Assembly: GCF_005048205.1 (NCBI RefSeq) | Contig: NZ_SUMF01000027.1 | Location: 1-44,942, forward strand | Origin: Chitiniphilus eburneus | GTDB lineage: Bacteria > Pseudomonadota > Gammaproteobacteria > Burkholderiales > Chitinibacteraceae | Length of the DNA stretch: 44,942 nt | Reading direction: 5' to 3' | In this document: positions 9,318-17,643 of the stretch, one piece after another | Layout: every line of letters begins with the position of its first letter | How positions within the stretch are numbered: position 1 is the first letter of the stretch | Notes under the pieces: generated by a model | Seen by the model: the letters and a program-made list of their open reading frames with translations, nothing else | Databases searched by the model: none | What the model was told of the DNA's origin: nothing | Program-made: the position numbers and the translations under genes

Positions 9318-10203
9318 CGTGTATGCGTTTTTGCGATTAATCAAGAAAAATGTAGTTTGCTGCAACGCACTACAAATGATGCGGTGCGGTAAAGAAAGCG
9401 CCACGAAAACCATCTCACCGTGGCCGCCGAGGGCAGGAATGCACGCCGCGCCATGTCGGGAGCAGCCGGCCACCCGCACCGTGTCAGGCGGGGCTGTTCT
9501 GCCGCCCGAGATACATCCCGCAGCGGCGATTTTCTTTCAGCCGCGTCTTGCTGCGGTCACATACCGCCCTGCCGCCACGCCCCCGACAGGTGCCGACGAT
9601 CGGGTCATATCGGTCTTCGGGCACCGCATGGGCGGGCTGCCAATTCGGCAATCCGTACGCCATTGCACGGCCTGGCGCATTCGTGCAATTGCCGGCAACC
9701 AAATACATCGTTGTTCGTATTCAATTCCGTCGGCTGGGCAATATGGGCAATTGTTGCAATTTGAACAGCATGAATAAAAATAAAGCCTTACTTGTCTGGA
9801 TCATGGCAATGCTATCACCGGTATTTACCGATCTTGTCACCCCTTATTTTTATCAGGTTACAGCCCCCACCCATCCCGCCTTTAATTCCGCAGCTTTCGC
9901 AACACCACTCAATAAGCAACACATGATGTCAAAAACGGCGAAAGCCGGGTTTGACCAAAAACAAATCAGCCCGAATTGAATCAACGTCATCTCATTCATC
10001 CCGTGCCGCTGGGCGGGACGAATCGTCGCGGGTCCAATTCGTCATCAAATTGCAATGGCGATTGATATCCGGCGCGTCAAATACCGCTGGCCAATATCGC
10101 GCAATCCCTATCGTTCAACCGGGCCGATCCGCGTCAACGCGATGGCCCCGGGGCAACCGGCGCCGCCAGGCGGCCCGCACCCCACCCCGAGCAAGGAGTA
10201 ACC
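9318..10203. other. Long non-coding region upstream of the biosynthetic cluster
   Basis: About 890 bases separate the sugar regulator from the first biosynthetic gene. No reading frame here looks like a protein. The middle (about 9700-10000) is clearly richer in A/T than the surroundings. Short related motifs recur: GCAATTG near 9687 and 9751, TTGCAAT near 9757 and 10048, and an imperfect dyad CTGCCAATTCGGCAAT near 9637. The region must hold the cluster promoter, but no promoter could be assigned with confidence. The 3' end has a strong ribosome site (AAGGAG) for the next gene. Confidence 0.6.
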
Positions 10204-11148
10204 ATGCTGATCGCCGAGCAGAACGAGATCACCGCGCAGTGGTACCAGCGCGCCACGGTTCGCTATACGCCACGCATCATCGTTCCCGACTATTCCGACG
10301 AGGAACTGATCTACCCGCTGGCGCGCTGCGCGGTGTGCGAGCACCCGCTGGTGCTGGAGCGTGGCCAGGCCACGCGGGCGTTCATCCTGGCGCAAGCCGC
10401 CTACCAGTTCCTCTACGGCGTGGGCCTGCTGGAAACCAAGTTCGTCATCCAGTGCAGCCTGGACCTGCTGCACAACCAGATTCCCGGCATCGGCGAATTC
10501 GACAAGTTGCAGGCGCTGACCGTGATCATCGATGAGGGCTACCACGCCCACGTCGCGCTCGACTACATCATGCAGATGCAGCACCAGAGCGGCATCACCC
10601 CGCTCCAGGTGCCCGAATCGAACCACAAGCTCGACGCTGCTGCCCGCGCCAGCGCAACCCTGCCGCCGGCCATGCGCCCGGATTTCCAGTTGCTGGCGGT
10701 CACGCTGGCGGAGAACGTGCTGACCGAGGAAATCGCCACCCTGGGGCGCGACAAGGGCCTGGCACAGACCTTCACCACGCTGATGATGGATCACACGCGC
10801 GACGAAGGCCGTCATTCAGGCTATTTCGCCGACCTGATGAAAAAACGCTGGACGCAATTACCCCAGGCCACGCGTGATCAATTCACGCAGATGATGCCGG
10901 ATTACCTCGAAGACTTCCTCGGCACCGATACCACGCGGCAATTCGAGCGGCGAATCCTGCGTGCCTGCAAGTTCACGCCGCAGCAGATCGAACAGATCAT
11001 CGCCGAATCTGAAAGCGAATTCATCGACCTGCATCGGCAATTGACGCAAAAGACCAGAATCCGCCTCGACCGGCTGCTCAAGCAGATTGGCGTTCGCGAG
11101 CCGGATACCAATACAACCGCGACGGCCCACGCCAGCGACGCTGCCTGA
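10204..11148 (+). CDS. obaC: AurF/CmlI-like diiron arylamine N-oxygenase (ObaC-like)
   Basis: A 314-residue member of the diiron N-oxygenase family, which oxidises an aromatic amine to a nitro group. Iron-ligand motifs of the four-helix bundle are present in order: a Glu-bearing helix around YGVGLLETKF, DEGYHAH, AENVLTEEI and DHTRDEGRHSGYF. It opens the cluster, with AAGGAG before the ATG, and lies 17 bases before the PabA-like gene. In the obafluorin pathway this step converts the 4-amino group from the ADC/Pap branch to 4-nitro. The timing (on the pyruvate or later) is not visible here. The symbol is given by homology of gene and context. Confidence 0.87.
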   Translation: MLIAEQNEITAQWYQRATVRYTPRIIVPDYSDEELIYPLARCAVCEHPLVLERGQATRAFILAQAAYQFLYGVGLLETKFVIQCSLDLLHNQIPGIGEFDKLQALTVIIDEGYHAHVALDYIMQMQHQSGITPLQVPESNHKLDAAARASATLPPAMRPDFQLLAVTLAENVLTEEIATLGRDKGLAQTFTTLMMDHTRDEGRHSGYFADLMKKRWTQLPQATRDQFTQMMPDYLEDFLGTDTTRQFERRILRACKFTPQQIEQIIAESESEFIDLHRQLTQKTRIRLDRLLKQIGVREPDTNTTATAHASDAA

Positions 11149-11165
11149 TTCACCGGGGAATTGCC

Positions 11166-11765
11166 ATGTGCAAAACGCTTATTGTCGATAATTTCGATTC
11201 GTTTACCTACAACCTTTACCAATACATGGGCGAGGTCTGCGGCGAAGAACCCACAGTGGTGCTCAATACCGCCAGTTGGGACGGCCTGCGGCTCGACGAT
11301 TACGACTGCGTGATCGTCTCGCCTGGCCCCGGCACCCCGGCGCGGGCGGCCGACGTGGGCATCAGTGCGGAGGTCATCCGCCACAGCCGCATCCCGGTAC
11401 TGGGCGTGTGCCTGGGCCACCAGTGCATGGCGCACCTGCACGGCATGGACGTGGTGCATGCGCCCGAGCCGGTACACGGCCGCGTCAGCGTGATCCGCCA
11501 CAACGACGAAGGCGTGTTCAAGGGCCTGCCACCCGATCTGCCGGTGGTGCGCTACCACTCGCTGGTAGTGAAAGCGCTCAAGCCGCCGTTCGCTCTCACC
11601 GCCTGGGGCGCGGACGGCATGATCCATGGCATCCGCCACACCGAACGGCCGCTGTACGGCATCCAGTTCCATCCCGAATCGATCTGCACCGACGCCGGGC
11701 TCGACCTGCTGAGCAACTTCCGCGACATCGCCGTGCGCCACGCCCGGCACGAACGCCATGCCTGA
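11166..11765 (+). CDS. Glutamine amidotransferase, PabA/TrpG type
   Basis: A 199-residue class I glutamine amidotransferase that releases ammonia from glutamine for its partner chorismate enzyme. The oxyanion motif SPGPGTP, the nucleophile in GVCLGHQC (Cys82) and the His-Glu pair in GIQFHPES are all intact, and the length is normal for the family. It sits 17 bases after the N-oxygenase gene, and the ADC-synthase-like subunit follows after about 130 bases of GC-rich spacer without a gene. Together they should make 4-amino-4-deoxychorismate. TrpG-type use for anthranilate cannot be excluded from this subunit alone. Confidence 0.92.
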   Translation: MCKTLIVDNFDSFTYNLYQYMGEVCGEEPTVVLNTASWDGLRLDDYDCVIVSPGPGTPARAADVGISAEVIRHSRIPVLGVCLGHQCMAHLHGMDVVHAPEPVHGRVSVIRHNDEGVFKGLPPDLPVVRYHSLVVKALKPPFALTAWGADGMIHGIRHTERPLYGIQFHPESICTDAGLDLLSNFRDIAVRHARHERHA

Positions 11766-11893
11766 GCGAGCGCCGCGCGTGTGCCCGGCCAGCCGGAGCG
11801 CCGGCCCGCCGCGCCGTTTTTCCGCCTTTCGGGGACGCGCCCTCGCCCGCGCGGCCTTCACGTTGCTGTGTCTTCACATACAAGGAGTCGGCG

Positions 11894-13354
11894 GTGAGCC
11901 TATTTCAGATTGAAGTCCGAACCCTGGATTGCTGTCCCGATCCGCTCCAGGTGTTCAAGCAGGAATTCCTGCACGCGCCGAGCAAGTTCTTCCTGGAAAG
12001 CAGCGTGGTGCGCCCCGGCTTTTCGCGCTTTTCCTTCATGGGCGATGCGGCTGGACGCTTCGGCGAAACCATTGCCTACTCGATCGACGACGGCCTGGCC
12101 GTGATCGAGCACGGCGGCGAGCGCGCGGTGGTGCATACCCCCAGCGTGTTCGAACTGCTGAAGGCGCGGTTGCAGCAATTTCGCACCGAACTGCCCGCCG
12201 ACCTGCCGTTCGCCTTCAACCTCGGCTACGTCGGCCTGCTGGGCTACGAGCTGAAGGGCGAAACCATCGGCAACAAGGCACACCGCGCCGACACGCCGGA
12301 CGCGGTGTTCCTGTTCGCCACCCGCCTCATCGCCTTCGACCACGCCGAGCAGCGCTGCCATCTGCTGCACCTGATCGCCGACGAGGCCGACCGCGCCGAC
12401 GCCCACGGCTGGTTCGACGATGTGGCCGCACGGCTGGGCATGGCGGGCGCCGCCGCGCCGGCCACCCCGCAGGGCAGCCGCATGACCTTGCCCGACGTGG
12501 AACGCTGGATCGCCGACCATGCGGCGATCCGCCATCCCAAGCCCGCCTATCTCGACAAGATCCAGCAGGCGCTGGGCGAGATCGTCAACGGCGAAAGCTA
12601 CGAAGTCTGCCTGACCAACATCATCGAATTTCCCTTCGCCGAATCGTCGTTCGACCTGTATTGCGTGATGCGCCAGCTCACGCCCGCGCCGCACGCCGGC
12701 TACTTCAACGTCGGCGACTTCCACCTGGTCAGCTCATCGCCGGAACGCTTCCTCAGCGTGGACGCGCAAGGCCAGGCCGAGGCCAAGCCGATCAAAGGCA
12801 CCCGCCCACGCGGGCGCACGCCGGACGAAGACCGCCAGCAGATGGACAACCTGCTCGGCGACGAAAAGGACCGCGCGGAAAACCTGATGATCGTCGACCT
12901 GCTGCGCAACGATCTGGGCCAGGTCTGCAACCTGCGTTCGGTGCACGTGCCCCGGCTGTTCGATGTGGAAAGCTACTCGCACGTGCACCAACTGGTATCC
13001 ACCATCCGCGGCCAGCTCAAGCCCGGCGTCTCCACGGTGGACTGCGTACGCGCCGTGTTCCCCGGCGGCTCGATGACCGGCGCGCCGAAGAAACGCACCA
13101 TGGAAATCATCGACCGGCTGGAACAGGGCCCGCGCGGTTCGTACTCCGGTGCGCTGGGCTGGTTCGGCCTGTGCGGCGCCTGCGACTTCAATATCGTCAT
13201 CCGCTCTGTGACGGTGGACAAAGGCCACGCGCGCTTCGGCGTCGGCGGCGCCATCACCGCGCTCTCCGACCCCGAAAGCGAGTTCGCCGAAACCATGGTC
13301 AAGGCGCGCGGCGTGGTGGAAGCGGTGGAACGGCTGCGCGAGGTGCGCGCATGA
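11894..13354 (+). CDS. Aminodeoxychorismate synthase component I (PabB-like)
   Basis: A 486-residue chorismate-binding enzyme. The active-site motif reads PIKGT (Lys301), the signature of ADC synthases; anthranilate and isochorismate synthases have Ala in place of that Lys. Other family motifs are SSSPERFL, AENLMIVDLLRNDLG and FPGGSMTGAPKKR. Translation starts at GTG 11894, since AAGGAG lies just upstream and the protein begins at the normal family position. The stop overlaps the next start (ATGA). With the PabA-like subunit it aminates chorismate at C4, the entry to 4-aminophenylpyruvate. No ADC lyase (PabC) is nearby, so the product is not destined for folate. Confidence 0.93.
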   Translation: MSLFQIEVRTLDCCPDPLQVFKQEFLHAPSKFFLESSVVRPGFSRFSFMGDAAGRFGETIAYSIDDGLAVIEHGGERAVVHTPSVFELLKARLQQFRTELPADLPFAFNLGYVGLLGYELKGETIGNKAHRADTPDAVFLFATRLIAFDHAEQRCHLLHLIADEADRADAHGWFDDVAARLGMAGAAAPATPQGSRMTLPDVERWIADHAAIRHPKPAYLDKIQQALGEIVNGESYEVCLTNIIEFPFAESSFDLYCVMRQLTPAPHAGYFNVGDFHLVSSSPERFLSVDAQGQAEAKPIKGTRPRGRTPDEDRQQMDNLLGDEKDRAENLMIVDLLRNDLGQVCNLRSVHVPRLFDVESYSHVHQLVSTIRGQLKPGVSTVDCVRAVFPGGSMTGAPKKRTMEIIDRLEQGPRGSYSGALGWFGLCGACDFNIVIRSVTVDKGHARFGVGGAITALSDPESEFAETMVKARGVVEAVERLREVRA

Positions 13355-14589
13355 ACGCCTTCCCTCCCGGTAGCCGCGCCCTGGTGGTGGGCGTCCACGG
13401 CTCCATCGGCGCGATGCTGGCGCGGCAACTGGCCAGTAGCGGCTTTCGCGTGACCGGTATCGACCTCGCCCGCGCCGACGCGGCGCCGGCCAACGTCACC
13501 GTGCTCCAGGCCGACGCCACCCGCCCCGACGCCGCGTTGCGGCAGGTGCTGGGCGAAACCCGCATCCTGGTGCTGGCGGTATCGCAACACGTGCTGACCC
13601 AGGCGCTGCCGCAACTGCTGCCCCACCTGCCGGCCGACGCGCTACTGGTGGAAACGTTATCGATCAAGAGCCCGTTCGCCGCATGGCTGGCCGACCAGCC
13701 GACCACGCAGGCGGTGCTGGGCATCAATCCCATGTTCTCCGGCGACCTGGACCCGGCCGGCCGGCCGCTGGCGGCGGTGCCGTATCGCGACGCGCCGCTG
13801 GCCGACGCCTTCATCGATCTGCTGCGGCAATGGCGGCTGGACGTGGTGACACTGACACCGGCGCAACACGATGAAGCGATGGCCATGCTGCAAACGGTGG
13901 GGCATTCCGCCGTGCTGGCCTTCGGCCAGACGCTGGCCCGCTCGCCGCTGGCACTGGATGCGCTGCTGCGGCTGGCGCCGCCGCCATTCCGCGTGATGCT
14001 GGCCCTGCTGGCGCGGATGACGCAGAACCACCCCGACGTGTACTGGGAAATCCAGGCCGACAACCCCTGCTCCGCCGACGCGCGCCGCCGCCTGCTGAAC
14101 GCGCTGGCCACGCTGGACGATGGCGTTGCCAGCGACGACCACGCGGGCTTCCACACCGCGCTCACCGCGCTGAAGGAAGACCTGATCGCGGATCACCCCG
14201 ATTACGTGGATACCAGCCGGCGCATCTTCGAATTCATCAACCAGCCGCCCGCGCCGGACACGCTGCCCGCGTTCCGCGCCGCCATCGACCGCATCGACGA
14301 CCAGTTGATCGACCTGCTGGGCCAGCGCCAGGCGCTGATCGGCCAGGTGGCGCACTTCAAGAAAACCAGCCAGACGCCAGTGATGCAACCCAACCGCGTG
14401 CTGGAAGTGGTGCAGCGCTGCAAGACACGCGGCCAGCGCTGGCACCTGCGTGGCGAGCTGATCGAGCAGCTCTACCGCCTGATCATCGAAGAAGCCTGCC
14501 ACATCGAATACGAACACGTGGGCGGCCCCCGCGAACCCCTCCTCCAACGCAGCGCGCCGGCGTTCCAGTCGGCCGGAGTCAACGAATGA
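13351..14589 (+). CDS. Fused prephenate dehydrogenase-like / chorismate mutase (PapC-PapB type)
   Basis: A 412-residue bifunctional protein. Residues 1 to about 290 form a TyrA-like dehydrogenase with an N-terminal dinucleotide motif (VVGVHGSIGAML) and LGINPMFSGD. Residues from about 300 hold an AroQ-type chorismate mutase helix set (RAAIDRIDDQLIDLLGQRQA, then LIGQVAHFK). In pristinamycin and chloramphenicol pathways PapB rearranges ADC to aminodeoxyprephenate and PapC makes 4-aminophenylpyruvate as separate proteins; here one chain does both. The domain order is the reverse of E. coli TyrA, where the mutase comes first. It overlaps both neighbours by four bases. Confidence 0.9.
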   Translation: MNAFPPGSRALVVGVHGSIGAMLARQLASSGFRVTGIDLARADAAPANVTVLQADATRPDAALRQVLGETRILVLAVSQHVLTQALPQLLPHLPADALLVETLSIKSPFAAWLADQPTTQAVLGINPMFSGDLDPAGRPLAAVPYRDAPLADAFIDLLRQWRLDVVTLTPAQHDEAMAMLQTVGHSAVLAFGQTLARSPLALDALLRLAPPPFRVMLALLARMTQNHPDVYWEIQADNPCSADARRRLLNALATLDDGVASDDHAGFHTALTALKEDLIADHPDYVDTSRRIFEFINQPPAPDTLPAFRAAIDRIDDQLIDLLGQRQALIGQVAHFKKTSQTPVMQPNRVLEVVQRCKTRGQRWHLRGELIEQLYRLIIEEACHIEYEHVGGPREPLLQRSAPAFQSAGVNE

Positions 14590-15908
14590 ACCACGCCAGC
14601 CAGCAAGCCCGCCAGGTCGTCGACCGGCTGAACACGGTACTGGGCAAGGATTACCGCTACCGCTCGGACTGCCTGAGCCTCACCGCCAACGAAAACTACC
14701 CCAGCGCGCTGGTAAGGCTGGCCGGCAGCGCCACCGCCGGCGCCTTCTACCACTGCTCGTTTCCGTTCGACGTGCCGCCGGGCGAGTGGTATTTCCCCGA
14801 ATCGGGCCAGATGGGCGAACTGGCGCAGCAACTCAACACATTGGGCCGCTCGCTGCTGGGCGCCGGCACCTTCGACTGGCGGCCCAACGGCGGCTCGCCC
14901 GCCGAGCAGGCACTGATGCTGGCCGCATGCAAACCGGGCGACGGCTTCGTCCACTTCGCCCACCGCGATGGTGGCCATTTCGCGCTGGAAGCGCTGGCGC
15001 AAAAAGTGGGGATCGAAATCTTCCACCTGCCGGTGGACCCGCACACGCTGCTGATCGACGTGGCACGGCTGGACGATCTGCTGCGGCGCAACCCGCATAT
15101 CCGCATCGCCATCCTGGATCAATCGTTCAAGCTGCGCTGGCAGCCGCTGGCCGAGATTCGCAAGGTGCTGCCGCCCTCGTGCGCGCTGACCTACGACATG
15201 AGCCACGACGGCGGCCTGATCATGGGCGGCGTGTTCGATTCGCCGCTGCATTGCGGCGCCGACGTAGTACATGGCAACACGCACAAGACCGTGCCCGGCC
15301 CGCAGAAAGGCTATATCGCGTTCAAGTCCGCCGAGCACCCGCTGCTGGTCGATACCTCGCTGTGGCTGTGCCCGCACCTGCAAAGCAACTGCCACGCCGA
15401 ACTGCTGCCGCCAATGTGGGTGGCGTTCAAGGAAATGGAAGCGTTCGGCCACGACTACGCGCCGCAGGTCGCCCGCAACGCCAAGGCGCTGGCCGGCCAC
15501 CTGCACCGGCTGGGCTTCGAGGTCTCCGGCGAAGACTTCGGTTTTACCGAAACCCACCAGGTGCATTTCGCCGTGGGCGACCTGCAACAGGCGCTCGACC
15601 TGTGCATGAACACACTGCATCGCGGCGGCATCCGCAGCACCAATATCGAAATCCCCGGCAAGCCCGGCATCCATGGCATCCGCGTGGGGGTGCAGGCCAT
15701 GACCCGGCGCGGCATGTGCGAAGCCGATTTCGAAGCCGTGGCGGGCTTCATCGCCGATCTGCACTTCCGAAAGGTGGAACCGGCGGTCGTCGCGGCCCGG
15801 GTGGCCGACTTCCTGCGTGGCTTCCCGCTGAGCCCGCTGCACTATTCCTTCGACCAGGGACTGGACGAAGCGCTGCTGCAAACCCTGTACCGGGAGGCGC
15901 TGCAATGA
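14586..15908 (+). CDS. obaG: PLP-dependent L-threonine transaldolase (ObaG-like)
   Basis: A 440-residue fold-type I PLP enzyme related to serine hydroxymethyltransferase. It has the SHMT-like LTANENYPS near the N terminus, YDMSHDGGLIMGG, and the Schiff-base lysine in VHGNTHKTVPGPQKGY (Lys234). SHMT itself is a housekeeping gene; here the divergent sequence and setting between PapBC-like and ThDP-decarboxylase genes match ObaG. That enzyme cleaves L-threonine to acetaldehyde and a glycyl carbanion and adds the latter to 4-nitrophenylacetaldehyde, giving a beta-hydroxy-alpha-amino acid. It starts within an ATGA overlap and ends the same way. Confidence 0.9.
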   Translation: MNHASQQARQVVDRLNTVLGKDYRYRSDCLSLTANENYPSALVRLAGSATAGAFYHCSFPFDVPPGEWYFPESGQMGELAQQLNTLGRSLLGAGTFDWRPNGGSPAEQALMLAACKPGDGFVHFAHRDGGHFALEALAQKVGIEIFHLPVDPHTLLIDVARLDDLLRRNPHIRIAILDQSFKLRWQPLAEIRKVLPPSCALTYDMSHDGGLIMGGVFDSPLHCGADVVHGNTHKTVPGPQKGYIAFKSAEHPLLVDTSLWLCPHLQSNCHAELLPPMWVAFKEMEAFGHDYAPQVARNAKALAGHLHRLGFEVSGEDFGFTETHQVHFAVGDLQQALDLCMNTLHRGGIRSTNIEIPGKPGIHGIRVGVQAMTRRGMCEADFEAVAGFIADLHFRKVEPAVVAARVADFLRGFPLSPLHYSFDQGLDEALLQTLYREALQ

Positions 15909-17611
15909 GCCGCTTCGACGGCGGCGCCGCCGCATCGCGCGACATGACACTGGGGCGCCTGGTAGGCGCGGTGCTAGTGGAACAGGGCATCGCCGACCTG
16001 TTCTGCATCCCCGGCGACTTCACCATGCAGTTGTCGCGCGAACTGTTGCAGACCGACGGCCTGAGCCTGCGCACCATGTCCCATGAATACGGCACCACGC
16101 TGGCCGCGCTGGGCTACGCCGTGGGCCGGCGCGTGCCGGGCGCAGTATGCTTCACCTACGGCGTGGGCGTACTCAACGCCACCAACGGCATCGCCCAGGC
16201 CTATGTCGAGCGCGTGCCGCTGATCGTGCTGTCCGGCGCCCCCGGCCAGCGCGAACGCGACGCGCCGGTGTTCCTGCACCACACCGTGGTGGACGACGAC
16301 ACCCAGTACCGCGTGATGCGCGAAGTGACCGCGCACCAGGTACGGATCAGCGATCCGCACCGCGCCTTGGCGCAACTGCGCGAAGCCGTGGCCGTGGCGC
16401 TGGCGCAATCGCGCCCGGTCTACGTCGAAATCCCCCGCGACCTGTACCTGGCCCCGGTGCGCTATACCCCCGCGCCACGGCTGGCTGCCCCGCCGCCCGC
16501 CTACAGCCAGCCCGCCTGGGATGCCGCGCACGCCACGCTGGCCCTGCTGCGCGCCGCGCGCCAGCCGGTGCTGGTGCCCGGCCTGGAGATCAAGCGCTAC
16601 GACCTGGCCGCGCCCGTGACACGCATCGTCGAAACGCTGGCGCTGCCGTGGGTGGCCAGCCCGATGTCGCGCATCGCGCTGTCGCCCGACCACCCCAACT
16701 ATCGCGGCGTCTACGCCGGCCCGGCGTCGCCAGCGCAGGTCACCCGCGAACTGCTGGCCGATTGCGACGCGCTGCTGCTGCTGGGCGAGCCGAACTCCGA
16801 TGTCAACATGGGCATCGCCAGCGCCATCCCGGCCGGGCAACTGGTGCAGGCCTACGACGGCGTGGTGCGCGTGGGCCGCGAAACCTACCCCGCCGCCACG
16901 GCCGATTTCGTCACCGCGCTGGCCGAAATCTCCCGCCCGCGCGACGGCGGTCTGCCCGACCTGCGGCGCGAGCAGAAGCCCTTCCTGCTGCCGCAGCCGG
17001 TACACGAAGCGCCGGACACCGATGCGCCGGACGATGAGGCACTCACGCCCTATCACGTGATCGACGAACTGAACCGCCACTTCGCCGCGCACCCGGACAC
17101 CACGCTGGTGGTCGATTGCGGCGATGCCTTCTTCATGTCGTTGGGCATGTTCCCCGCCGACGTACTCACCTCCTCGCTCTACATGAGCATGGGCATCGCC
17201 GTGCCCGGCGCGCTGGGCTACCAGTTGGGCAGCGGCCGCCGCCCCGTGGTGCTGGTGGGCGACGGTGCCTTCCACATGACCGGGCAGGAACTGATGCACG
17301 CGCGGCAGGCCGGCGTCAGCCCCATCGTCATCGTGCTCAACAACCAGCGCTGGACCTCGCTCTCCGCCGATGACGCCGACGAATCGCTGACGCGCCAGGC
17401 CGCGCTGGACTTCGCCGCACTGGCGCAGTGCTACGGCGTACCCGGCCTGACCGCCACCCGCACCGGCCAGTTGCGCGAGCACCTGGCGTACGCGCTGACC
17501 CGCGACGAGCCGGTGCTGATCGACGCCCAGGTGGACCCGACGCAGCGCTCCTACCTGTGCGAGCGCTTCTTCGACGCCATCAAGAACCAGCAACACCTGC
17601 CCCGACTGTGA
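15905..17611 (+). CDS. obaH: ThDP-dependent arylpyruvate decarboxylase (ObaH-like)
   Basis: A 568-residue thiamine diphosphate enzyme of the phenylpyruvate/indolepyruvate decarboxylase group. The N-terminal domain has the cofactor-activating Glu in [16 protein letters not shown]. The C-terminal domain has the ThDP/magnesium motif running from [12 protein letters not shown] to VLNNQRW. It should decarboxylate 4-nitro- (or 4-amino-) phenylpyruvate to the arylacetaldehyde used by the transaldolase encoded immediately upstream. The start is the ATG overlapping the transaldolase stop. Acetolactate-synthase-like alternatives share the fold, but the pathway context favours decarboxylation. Confidence 0.88.
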   Translation: MSRFDGGAAASRDMTLGRLVGAVLVEQGIADLFCIPGDFTMQLSRELLQTDGLSLRTMSHEYGTTLAALGYAVGRRVPGAVCFTYGVGVLNATNGIAQAYVERVPLIVLSGAPGQRERDAPVFLHHTVVDDDTQYRVMREVTAHQVRISDPHRALAQLREAVAVALAQSRPVYVEIPRDLYLAPVRYTPAPRLAAPPPAYSQPAWDAAHATLALLRAARQPVLVPGLEIKRYDLAAPVTRIVETLALPWVASPMSRIALSPDHPNYRGVYAGPASPAQVTRELLADCDALLLLGEPNSDVNMGIASAIPAGQLVQAYDGVVRVGRETYPAATADFVTALAEISRPRDGGLPDLRREQKPFLLPQPVHEAPDTDAPDDEALTPYHVIDELNRHFAAHPDTTLVVDCGDAFFMSLGMFPADVLTSSLYMSMGIAVPGALGYQLGSGRRPVVLVGDGAFHMTGQELMHARQAGVSPIVIVLNNQRWTSLSADDADESLTRQAALDFAALAQCYGVPGLTATRTGQLREHLAYALTRDEPVLIDAQVDPTQRSYLCERFFDAIKNQQHLPRL

Positions 17612-17643
17612 CCGCAGTCCCCCGTTTCCCCGGAGCGCAAGCA

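Noticed and set aside
9570-9595. CCCTGCC...GACAGG inverted sequence as a lux box for the cluster
   Set aside because: The half-sites are too far apart (about 26 bp overall) and too GC-rich by chance; no support beyond weak symmetry.
9770-9979. Small frame starting MNKNKALLVWIMAML with a hydrophobic N terminus
   Set aside because: No Shine-Dalgarno site, AT-rich context makes such a frame likely by chance, and no family is recognisable. Kept as part of the non-coding upstream region.
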